64,000 nt of DNA from Eriocheir sinensis (taxonomy: Eukaryota; Arthropoda; Malacostraca; Decapoda; Varunidae): contig NC_066517.1 of assembly GCF_024679095.1 (NCBI RefSeq), positions 23,143,540 to 23,207,539 of the forward strand, in the 5' to 3' direction. The notes under the pieces were generated by a model. That model worked only from the letters and a program-made list of their open reading frames with translations, ran no database searches and was not told the origin of the DNA. The position numbers and the translations under genes were made by a program. Positions 23,701-35,700 of the stretch are shown piece by piece. Position 1 is the stretch's first letter. Each line of letters begins with the position of its first letter.

Positions 23701-26660
23701 GAGCCCCTCCAGCCTTGGGGTGAGCAACGTGAGGAGCAGGGACAGGGCGCAGCCTTTCGGACCCTTCCCCAAAGGTAGGCCCCCACCACCCCTACCTCCA
23801 CCACCTACACCACCGACACCACCACTGACGGCTGCCACCCACACCACCACCCAGAGGTCCACCACCACTCCATGGGGCCCACAGCACACCAGCCTGCCAC
23901 TGACACTGGTTGAGGCCCACCACCACCACCCATCCACACCACCCAAATCAGTACCTTAGATAGCCACACCGTCACACTCCTCATGGTATACGAGGTCACA
24001 TCATAGTCACTACCCACACTCTCTTCACATTACTCATTTAGGACAACATATAACATTACTAGATTGTCTCACTCAGCCTCTTATATTTACCGACTTCCGA
24101 CCCAAAAACTGTCTCGTGGACCCCAATAAGGAGATTCACTTATAAATATTGTTAAAATAGTTAATTCCTGATGTTTCTTGGCAATAGTTAGGTGTTAGAA
24201 ATCTGTAAATACTATGCTTTGAGTATGACAATCTGGCAATGGTGACAACATAATACTCTCTTTAGAACGCTCTTAGAACATCATACATTCTTCATTCAAC
24301 ATCCTCTCACAACTACACCACATAATTTTTGACTCCACACTCGCCACAGGATCAGTACACCACACTGTTGCCCACACGAGTGATCCACCACCCCACACCA
24401 CGTGAACTGCTGTTACTGTTACTCTAAAAACCCTGTGATAGTCTAATATTGTTACCTCGTGTCTGGTTGCTGGTGATCCATGATGACAGGAGTGTGGTGT
24501 TTGCAGAAGTGGAAGTAGTTCTGACAGAGGAGACGTAGCCCTCCTTTCTTTTCCCAGAGAACTGTATAATTTTATAGTAACAGAAGTCAAAGTGCTCATC
24601 ATGGCTGTGATACTAAAAGTACTATATTCCTATTTATCTTATGCAGTACTGTAACAAAGTAGTCATAAATATTTGTAAATTTTAAGATTAAATAGTAAAG
24701 ATTTGTCACCTTAAACACCGGAAGGAAAGTACACGCACCTTGTGGGTGCTGACTTGCCCGTGGTATTCACTGCATTCATGTATGACTCGTTTATACATAC
24801 TGTTGAAGAATGCACTTCTCTGATTATGTTATGTTATAGTGACTGTGGGTGACATGCTATGGTTCACATACACTTTGTCATTTTTTATTTAGACTCGTCA
24901 AATTGTACAAGACAAACAAGATTCCAGTGGCATCATTTTTGTTGTTAAAGTCACCCACGCACTGCAGAGAGAGCAGCCCACAGGGAGGATGACCAGTGTG
25001 GAGAAAGACTCAGTGGAAGGGAAACACAGGAAAGCTGAAGAAGAAAAGGGAAATAATAAGTTATAAAGAGCCTAGTTCAGTACCATCAAGGATATGTATC
25101 TGAAAATTATTTCCTCATACTCTCCTTGACTATAAGAGTTGACGCTCTTGACTCTTGCTTAACTGTCACTTCCTGCATCACTAATTTTTGTCTGAAGGTT
25201 GTTCCTGCTTCTGGTACTCAAGTTCTTTTATTTCAGAGTGCATTTTAACATGTTTACAGGATCAGTGAAGGCGCTGTTCCTTGTCAGTCTGCTACATTTC
25301 TCAGTTTGAAGTTGGTTTTGTCTCTGCCGCCTCCAGCCAACACCTCCTGTACATATAGTGCGCTGCATTATCTGTTGCATTGACCATTTATTACTGTGAT
25401 ACTTGCGTTATGATTTCAATTATGTATACATTATTTCGTGGTTCCACAGTTTACAAGTCAACGAATGTGTAGTGCTGCATGGTTGAGTCTGTCATTTGAG
25501 TCTGATTATTTGAACGTAATGAAGTTTGACGAGGTTATCTTCTCTTATTGCTTACATATACAGTTTTTAACCCGGTAGCTGCGGGGATCATGTTTCTTAA
25601 AGGCGAGAATAACGAGAAAAAATCATCACCCACACAAACCATTTCTTAATATACATCAACTCATTTGTGATCATTTTATGCATCATCTAGTTTGGGGGGG
25701 GTTTATATCATGGCAAAAATTTGGCCCGTTGCTGATATACGGTAAAGCCCCAAATTTGCCCCGTTGCTGCTACCGGGTTAAAAACAGACTAGTACTAAAC
25801 ACAATCTAATATTTCCTTTGATAATTTGTAGAGCATTTCCACAGACATTGTTACAAAAACCTCTAGTTGTTTACATAGGAGAATACAACTCACAACATTT
25901 TACCAAGAAGCTCATCACTAAAGCAATCTGGGTAGCATGATAAGAACTATGCATTAATATGACCCACCACTACACAAAGAACCTTGGAGTTAAGATCCTA
26001 TGGCCACGTTGCAGGTCGTAAGGGTCTGGTGGAGAAGTCATCGCTGATCCGCCACTCCGTCTCGGCGCAGCGCAGGGCGGAGCTCAACAAGATTGCCACC
26101 ATGGAGCAGCGGACCACCTCGGCCTCGGAGAACCAAGCCTTCCTCAAAGACGTGAGTGTAGAGTCAGGGAAATAGTTATCGATAGAAATGATCAAGCGTA
26201 AATAGGAAGGTAGATGTGTGAGAAAGTACAGTTTGACCTCTCTTTCGGCCACTCCTCTTGACTCTTTTGAGGGAACAGTGAGTAAGGGAGCATTTTTTTC
26301 ATTATTTTTTCCTTTTTTTTTGCCCTTGAGCTGTTTCCTGCAATGCAAAAAAAAAAAAGTTAACATGTGTTCCTGTCTACTTGTGTCTCACCTGCTATGT
26401 TGCTTCACAGGTGCTGACTCAGGTGATTGAGGGCGAGGGCATCGGGTGGCTCAAGCTCAACCGGGTGAGGAAGTTGATGGAGGACGAGAGCTACCGCATG
26501 CTGGTGGTGTCCGGACTCAACCGCACCCTGGAGAGGAAGATCGGACCGGATGACCATATCAGCGACGTTGTGAGTTGACGTATTTCTTTTTCCTCTGTTT
26601 TTTTCTTATTTGTTTTTTTCTTCTCCTTTTTCTTCTTCTTGAGTTGACGTAATCTTGTTG

Positions 26661-26703
<43 letters not shown>

Positions 26704-29700
26704 GTTTCTTTTTATTTTGTTTCTTTTTCTCCTTTTTCTTCCTCTTGAGTTGACCTAATCTTCCTCTTCTTCCTCTTCTTCTGTTTCTTCTTTTTCTTAT
26801 ATTTCTTCTTCTTTTGTTTCTTCTTATCCTTTTTCTTCTTCTTGAGCTGACATAATTTTCCTCTTCCTCTTTTTCTGTTTATTCTTTTTCTTATGTTTCT
26901 TCTTCTTTTGTTTCCTCGTCTTCTTTTTATTTTTCTTCTTTTTCATCTTTTTTTCTTCGTTTTTCTTATTTTCCCTCATGGGGTTGGATTGGCTTTGGTA
27001 GCGTGTCATTCAGTGGCTTTGGTTATAATTTGCTACGTCTCATATATTTTTTTATTGTTTAGCGTCATCCCGAAATTGACCTCTCTTTCGGCCACCACTT
27101 CTTTTTTTTTTTTTAGGAGCAGCGAGTAGCGGGCTTTTTTTATTATTGTTTCCTTTTTTTGTGCCTTTGAGCTGTCTCCTTTGTGGTAAAAAAAAAAGAA
27201 AGAAAAAGAAAATGTGTCGTTCCAGTGCGTCAAGAAGCCAGTATGGAAGGGGATGCTGAAGCTGATCAACGCGGTGGTGGCCGGCCTGGAGGTGACGTAC
27301 AACAACTTCGGGGGCGGCGGCACCTCCTCGGCCCTGCAGGCGCTGGAGATCTCCCACACCCACTACTGGAGCCGCGACCTCAACGACCCCCACGTCTTGG
27401 AGATGTCGGGGGGCGGGTCCTCGGCCCTGTCCCAGGTGGGTGCTCCTCCAGGGGTCCTCCTCACTAGGTTTGCAAAGGGTTGGAAAGATCCCGGAAAAAT
27501 AAAGTTCCAGGGAAGTTTCTGGGAATTTTGGGAATTTTTGGGAATTTTCAGATCATTTTCAAACACATGATATCCAGAAACTTATAGCATAAATTAACCA
27601 GGAGAGCCTTCGCTGTAGCAATGAAGCACCATCAGCTCAGTCACATATTCACTCACATATTAACGGTCATTTTTATCGCCTTGCAGTCTTCCAGTCCCTT
27701 GGGCAGCCTCGAGAACCTTCGGTCGCCAGGCAGTCCTCGAGGCTCCCCCTTGCCCCCACACTCCCCTCAGCCACCCTATGAGAGTTCTGACTGCTCCCGG
27801 AAGTCCTCTCAGTCAGGTGAGCGCTTGGAGTCTTCACTGCTCTTTCGCCCACCTCTTCAGATTCTTTACAGGAGCAGCGAGTAGCGGGCTTTTTTTTTAT
27901 TGTTTCCTTTTTTGTGTGCCCTTGAGCTGTCTCCTTTGCTATAAAAAAATAATAAAAAGATAAAAAATAAAAAATAAAAAAATAGTCAGAAGTTATGTTG
28001 ATTTCTTACTACCAGGGTTCAAAGGATGTCTGTATTCTTGTTTTTGTTCTTTTTTGTCTTCTTCTTTGTCTTCTTCTATATTAACCCCTTCCACCCCTTC
28101 TTTGGCCCCTGCAGACAGCCCCTTCCTCTCGTCTGGGCCGCGGGTGGTGCATGACCCCCTGAGGTCCCCAGATGCTGAGGGTCCTGAGTCGGCCACCTCA
28201 GACGTCCTGCGAGACCTCTTGGTGCAGAAGAGACATGTCCTCCTCTCCAAGCTGCAGTCCCAGGTGAGGAGAGGGAGTTACGGCTTAAATATGACCTTCA
28301 TTTGACCTCGTTTTCTGTCTCTCATAATTATTTTTCTTGTTTTACCTTCTCTTGTCTCTGTGTTTCTTTGTTGCAGTTCATTTTTATCTTTGTTTTTTGT
28401 CTTTAATGTTCTTTTCCCTCCTCTTCCCTTCTCTTCTTCTCGCCCCTCCAGGAGTCTGAGGCCGGGGACACCTTGCAAGGGTCTGAGGGGCCTCCTTCGT
28501 GTGGCGCCAGTGACACCGGCTCCATCATAACCAATCCGGCCTTCCAGCGGCAGAGACTCTCCCACCAGTCCTTCCGCTCCACCGTGTCCGACTCGGAGAT
28601 AGAGCAAGGCAACGTGAGTCTCATTAGCAGGGATTGAAGACTAAGTTGACTCTATAGTTTACATAGATGATTGGGTTTGTGTTGTTCCAAAGGGTCATAT
28701 TTTAAAACATTTCATCGCCCAAGTTTACATATTTGACATGGCTTTCATAGGAGCTGTAGGCCTTTCCAGGGGTAGTTTTATGACCCTGGTGGTAGTTTGA
28801 CCCTTCTTCTGTGCCATGAACCTTAAAAAACACTCATGAAAACCAGATTGCTCCCCTCTTTGACCTTTAGAAATAGGTGATGTGAAAAGCGATGGTGTCT
28901 TAAAATACGGCCGAAAGCCCCTTACTGCAGTTCACATAGATGGTTGGGTTTGTGATGTTCTAAGCTCTCGTCTTCCTCCCACAGTTCCCGCGTGGCTCCA
29001 AGAGAACGTCCAGCATGTGGTCGAGCAAGTCCTCCCTCTCGACGGGCTTCAGGTACCACGCCGGCAACATGATCCCCACCTCCACCACGCCCTCGCCAGA
29101 CTCCGGCAGAACGTATCTTTTTGAAGGTGCGTGGCGGGAACCATTTGTAATATTCCTTGTCCTTTTGTCTTTGTTTTTCTTGTTTTTCTTGTTCTTTTTC
29201 ATTTTCTTCTTCTCTTTGTTCTTCTTTTGTTCTTGTTCATGTTCTTTTTTCTTGTTTTTCTTGTTCTTCTTGTTTTTCTTCCTTTTCTTCTACCTCATTC
29301 TGTTCCCCATTCCTTAACTCATCCTCTTCCTTCCCCTTTTCCTTCTCCTTTCTTTCTCCTCCTTTCCTTCTTTCACTTCCACTTTTCCTCTTTAATCTTC
29401 CACCTCCTCCTTTTTCCTCTTCCTCTTTTCCATTTTTATCTTCCCTCCCTTTCCTCCTGCTTTCTTTTCCTTCCTGCTCTTTTTCTTCAGCCCTACTTTT
29501 TATTACACATCCATTTTCTAGGCGTCATTTTAATCCATGTTATTCACGCTCCGCAGGTCTGATCGGCAAGGACCGCTCTCCGCTGTGGGATCAGATGCAG
29601 TTTTGGGAGGACTGCTTCCTGGACGCCGTGGCCCAGGAGCGGGACATGGTGGGGATGGACCAGGGGCCAAGCGAGATGATGGAGAGGTGAGGGAAGATGT

Positions 29701-32700
29701 GGGGTCCAGGGTGTCACAGAGAAGGCTCATGGTGGGGATGGACCAGGGGCCGAGCGAGATGATGGAGAGGTGAGGGAGGGAGGCGTGGGGTCCAGGGTGT
29801 CACAGGGAAGGCTCATGGTGGGGATGGACCAGGGGCTGAGCGAGATGATGGAGAGGTGAGGGAGGGAGGCGTGGGGTCCAGGGTGTCACAGGGAAGGCTC
29901 ATGGTGGGGATGGACCAGGGGCCGAGCGAGATGATGGAGAGGTGAGGGAGGGAGGCGTGGGGTCCAGGGTGTCACAGGGAAGGCTCATGGTGGGGATGGA
30001 CCAGGGGCCAAGTGAGATGATGGAGAGGTGAGGGAGGGAGGCGTGGGGTCCAGGGTGTCACAGAGAAGGCTCATGGTGGGGATGGACCAGGGGCCGAGCG
30101 AGATGATGGAGAGGTGAGGGAGGGAGGCGTGGGGTCCAGGGTGTCACAGGGAAGGCTATATATGTGTGTTTGCTTCATTGTGTTGTCTGCCTAACTAATA
30201 TGTAGGAGTTGACGTCAAGTGTAAGGCAACATTTGTACTCTTTATTTAGTTTCCTTTTGAACTCATGAACATTCAAGCTTTTTTTATCAATATTGTTGTT
30301 TAGAAAGACTGTATTTTTGCATTATTTTGACATTATTTGTGATCATCAGCCTCCGTAAGTACAGTAAACCAATATCATCACATCGCAATTTACCGTAGAA
30401 TTCATAGCTGCTTGTTTTCTTTTGCTATTTTCTAACTCCGTTCCTTCCATACCATAATATTCTTGATTTGGAAAGTTGTTTTGGATCTTTCTTTAACTAT
30501 TTTGTAACCCATTCTAACCCTTTCTATTCCCATACCATAATATTCTTGATTTGGAAAGTTGTTTTGTATCTTTCTTTAACTGTTTTCTATCTCATTCTAA
30601 TCCTTTCTGTTCCCATACCATAATATTCTTGATTTGGAAAGTTGTTTTGGATCTTTCTTCAACTGTTTTCTATCTCATTCTAACCCTTTCTTTTCCCATA
30701 CCATAATATTCTTGATTTGGAAAGTTGTTTTGTATCTTTCTTCAACTGTTTTCTATCTCATTCTAACCCTTTCTATTCCCATACCATAATATTCTTGATT
30801 TTGAAAGTTGTTTTGTATCTTTCTTCAACTGTTTTCTAACCTATTCTAACCCTTTCTGTTCCCATACCATAATATTCTTGATTTTGAAAGTTGTTTTGTA
30901 TCTTTCTCCAACTGTTTTCTATCTCATTCTAACCCTTTCTTTTCCCATACCATAATATTCTTGATTTTGAAAGTTGTTTTGTATCTTTCTTTGATTTTGA
31001 AAGTTGTTTTGTATCTTTCTTTAACTATTTTCTAACCTATTCTAACCCTTTCTTTTCCCATACCATAATATTCTTGATTTTGAAAGTTGTTTTGTATCTT
31101 TCTTTAACTATTTTCTAACCTATTCTAACCCTTTCTTTTCCCATACCATAATATTCTTGATTTGGAAAGTTGTTTTGTATCTTTCTTCAACTGTTTTCTA
31201 TCTCATTCTAATCCTTTCTATTCCCATACCATAATATTCTTGATTTGGAAAGTTGTTTTGTATCTTTCTTTAACTATTTTCTAACCCATTCTAACCCTTG
31301 CTTTTCCCATACCATAATATTCTTGATTTGGAAAGTTATATTATCTTTCTCCAACTGTTTTCTATCTCATTCTAACCCTTTCTTTTCCCATACCATAATA
31401 TTCTTGATTTGGAAAGTTATATTATCTTTCTCCAACTGTTTTCTATCTCATTCTAACCCTTTCTTTTCCCATACCATAATATTCTTGATTTGGAAACTTG
31501 TTTTGGATCTTTCTTCAACTGTTTTCTATCTCAATCTAATCCTTTCTGTTCCCATACCATAACATTCTTCTTTGGAAAGTTACATTATTTTCAACCATTC
31601 TCTAACTTCCTAACTAACAAACTCCCGAAATTGACCTATCCTTCGGCCACTCCTCTTAACTCTTTCGTAGGAACAGTTAGTAGCTGGCTTTTTTTTCATT
31701 ATTGTTTCTTTTTCTTCCCCTTGAGCTGTTTCCTCTGCTGTAAAAATAAAAATAAACAAAAATAACTGTGTTCCCATACCGTAATACAGTTAAGAAAGTC
31801 ATATGATCTTCCATAACTTAAACATCATTCTGTCGTCTGGCCCCCAAGGTACAACAGTCTGAGTGAGTCCGAGCGTAAGCGTCTGGAGCACGAGGAGGAC
31901 CGACTGCTGTCCACGATGCTCTACAACATGGTGGCCTTCATGGTGATGGTCAACGCCAGGAAGGAGGAAATCAAGCGCAAGATTCGGCGCCTCCTCGGCA
32001 AGTCCCACATCGGCCTCGTGTACAGCCAGGAGGTGAATGAGCTGCTGGACCAGATCAACAACTTGGTGAGTGCGAGAGCCGGCCCTTCCTAAGACTTGCC
32101 TTTCTCCGTGTTTGTCTCCTTTTATTTATTTATTTATTTGTATTATTGTTTTTTACAGTCAAGGGGGTTGCTAGTACTCTGTTTCTGTTTCTCTACTTGA
32201 CTTCAGAGGGTTTTTAGTTACTCTGTGATTGGTTATGTAGATGATCTCTTTAATTTATTTGTTTTGGGGATGGATTTGTGAGTTGTATAGATGCCTAGGT
32301 GTGTGTTCAGTTGTATGGATGATTTCGTTAATATATAAGTTTTGGAGATGGACTTGTGAGTTGTATAGATGACTGGGTGTGTGTTCAGTTGTATGGATGA
32401 TTTTGTTAATATATAAGTTTTGGAGATGGACTTGTGAGTTGTATAGATGACTGGGTGTGTGTTCAGTTGTATGGATGATTTCGTTAATATATAAGTTTTG
32501 GAGATGGACTTGCAATGGTTAATATATATGATTGGGTTAGAGATAGGTCATATGAACAGTCTCTTTAATACATTTGTTCTGGAGATCAATTAGTGGTAGT
32601 TTACACACATAACTGACTTCCTTTTCTTTAATATTATGCAGAAAATCCATTTGTGTGACGCTTATAAGTCCTCTCGTACTTTTACTTCATACAGAAAATA

Positions 32701-35700
32701 CTTTATATCGCTAAGAGTGTTGATAACCCATTTTTCCCCCCCTGTCATTGTTATACTGAGGAATGGTGAGGACAAAGTTCATGGTGATAACAGTACTGAT
32801 TTGTTGTTCTTTCAGCACGGGAACGATATTGACCTCCGGCCTCTCGGGTCACGCCAAATGCACCGGCAGAGCTTCACGGTCCACTCAGGCACGGACGCAT
32901 CAGGTCAGTGGAAGGGACGACACACACATGATTAACTTATTTTTTTAGGGTACTGTCTATAGTGCCCGTAGGCTATCCTGAGGGGTCTTTTTGGTGACCC
33001 AGCCCATTAGTGGCACAGGTGAATTTCCCCTTCTCTCTCTCTCCGGCATATGACCACAGATGTTGCGCCGACTAAACAAAACTTTCCAACTCTCTTAGTC
33101 TAACTTGTCTCCTTTCAGCTGTAGCCTTCACTTCCTCCCCCTACCACTGTGGTCTCTGTGTTCCAGGTGACCTTCTGTTCCTGGAGGTGAGGGACGACGG
33201 GCTCATCCTGCGGTCCGTGAGTGGCATCATCGTGGAGCGCTGGTGGTTTGAGCGGCTCGTCAACATGACCTACTCCCCCAAGAATAAAGTTCTCTGCTTG
33301 TGGCGCCGTAACGGAGGCCAGACTCAGCTGCACAAGTACTACACCAAAAAAGTAAATCTGGCGTCTGTTGTTGAAGTTATTGAATATTTGTCTTAGGTTT
33401 TTGTTGTTTGTGGACATTTGTATTGGTTTCTTTAGGAGGAGAGCATGGCATAGTGTGTTGTGAAAGGTGAATGAATTGAAAGGATAGAAAAGGATGTATT
33501 AGTTGTGAATGAGCAAGTTTTATGTGTGTGTGTGTGTGAGGAAGGATTGTTTTAGCATGGTCTTTTTCATTCATTCATCTTTGACGCCTGCTCCTAGGAT
33601 CTCCCACCAGGGGATGGCCACAGCAGAAGAGTTTCCATCTCTCTCTATCCAGACACTCCCTCCTTGCCTGCTCAAAGTTTCTCAAGGATCTTTCATTCAC
33701 CCCTCTCCCTGACATACTCTTGCACCCTATCTCTCCATTTTAGTCTCTAGTCATATAAATTTAAAATGACAGGATATATGATAAAGTAGGAAGCAGAAAT
33801 TGACAAAAGTGTTGCAAAAGGAATGTTTAAGGTTATTAGCATGGTAAAGGTTGAAGGAAGAGTGTAACAGAGCTCATAATTATCATAAATGAGAAACGGT
33901 CACCATGATGAACATTCTCAGTGATGAAAGATGAACTAGATTTTGTTGTACTGCAGTGTAAGAACCGGTACATGGTAGGTGTTTTCACTGATGAGGAATA
34001 GATCAACTGGACTCTGCATTCTTAACCCGGTAGCAGTGACGGGCCAAATTTGTGGCTTCACCGTGTAGCAGCGACGGGCCAAATTTGTGGCTTCACCGTG
34101 TAGCAGCGATGGGCCAAATTTGTGGCCTCACCATGTAGCAGCGACGGGCCAAATTTGTGGCTTCACCGTGTAGCAGTGACGGGCCAAATTTGTGGCTTCA
34201 CCGTGTAGCAGCGACGGGCCAAATTTGTGGCTTCACCGTGTAGCAGTGACGGGCCAAATTTGTGGCTTCACCGTGTAGCAGTGACGGGCCAAATTTGTGG
34301 CTTCACCGTGTAGCAGCGACGGGCCAAATTTGTGGCTTCACCGTGTAGCAGCGATGGGCCAAATTTGTGGCTTCACCGTGTAGCAGCGACGGGCCAAATT
34401 TGTGGCTTCACCGTGTAGCAGTGACGGGCCAAATTTGTGCCACGATATTTACCCCCAAAAAATAGATGATACATAAACTGGTCACAAATGCTTTGATATA
34501 TATTATGAAATGGTTTGTGTGAGTTATGATGTTTCTCATTTTTCTCGCTTAGAGGGACCATTAAGAAACATGATCCCTGCTGCTACCGGGTTAAGATATA
34601 AGGAACTTTAATCATCACATTTTACAGTGATATTGAATAAACTGGACTTTGTAATATTGCAGTGTAGTAGAATCTCGAATCTCGATCATTATTGGCACCG
34701 AAAATAGTGAGTAAGGAAGTCTGTCTGGCAAGGGTGCTCAGGAACATTACCAGATTGTCGTACTTGGTGTATTGCTTTTGCTGATATCTGACTAAAAACT
34801 ATTGCACCCACAAAGATAACGATATGCATTTATAATTATTGTTAAAATCAGTAATTATTGATGCTCTTTTTTGTAATATTTATGGGCCAGAAACCGGAAA
34901 ATACAATGTAATGCGTACGATGCATAAGAGAAGATGGCGCCACTATAAACACTTGCCTGCGCCATGATGGGCTGGGGCCGAATACCATCCAGGCCCCTCA
35001 AGCAGGCCTACCGGCACTATAGGCATAGACGTAAAAAAATAAATAAATAAAATAAAATAAAATAAAAATCTGGTAGCGTTGGTTCTCAGTGCTGGGGGAT
35101 AAACTGTTCCATTAATGTTTCAGTGCAAGGACCTGTACTACTGCATCAAGGAGTCCATGGAGAGGGCGGCGGCCCGGGGCGTGGGTGCCCTGCCCGGCGT
35201 GGAGCTGGGTGGGGAGTTCCCGGTGCAGGACATGAAGACCAGCGAGGGCGGGCTGCTGCAGGTGTGCATGGAGGGCGTGGGTCTGCTGTTCGCCACCAGC
35301 AAGGTACGGGCTTGTGGGGTCTGCCAATGCCTACTGGCACCTTCCCCCGGTGTCGTAGTTGGAGTTCTCGTCACCTCTCTTTGTTGACTGCCTCTCTCGC
35401 TCCTCCTCTCGTTTTGGATCATGTTTGGGCTCTACTATTTTATATATCTTGCTTGGCTGTTGTGCTCCGGGGCTTCTCAGGTTGGTCTTAAACACACCAC
35501 ATTCACAGCCAATGCAGTGAGCCCCAGGGAGTCTTGCTTCATCCGCAGACCCACAGGTGGCAGCCCACTCATTAGCCTCACATTGGTCTAGGTAGTGGTA
35601 AGGATCAAAGCACATCTTGTGTCTCACGGTGATTCAGGATATGTTCAGATCTCTCTTTTTGTTACTCTATGTGCATGCTATGTCATATACAGCCAGGGAT

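Noticed and set aside
6411..34594. CRISPR-like array of 35-bp direct repeats
   Set aside because: The units are contiguous with no unique spacers, lie in eukaryotic introns and are bounded by MITE ends.
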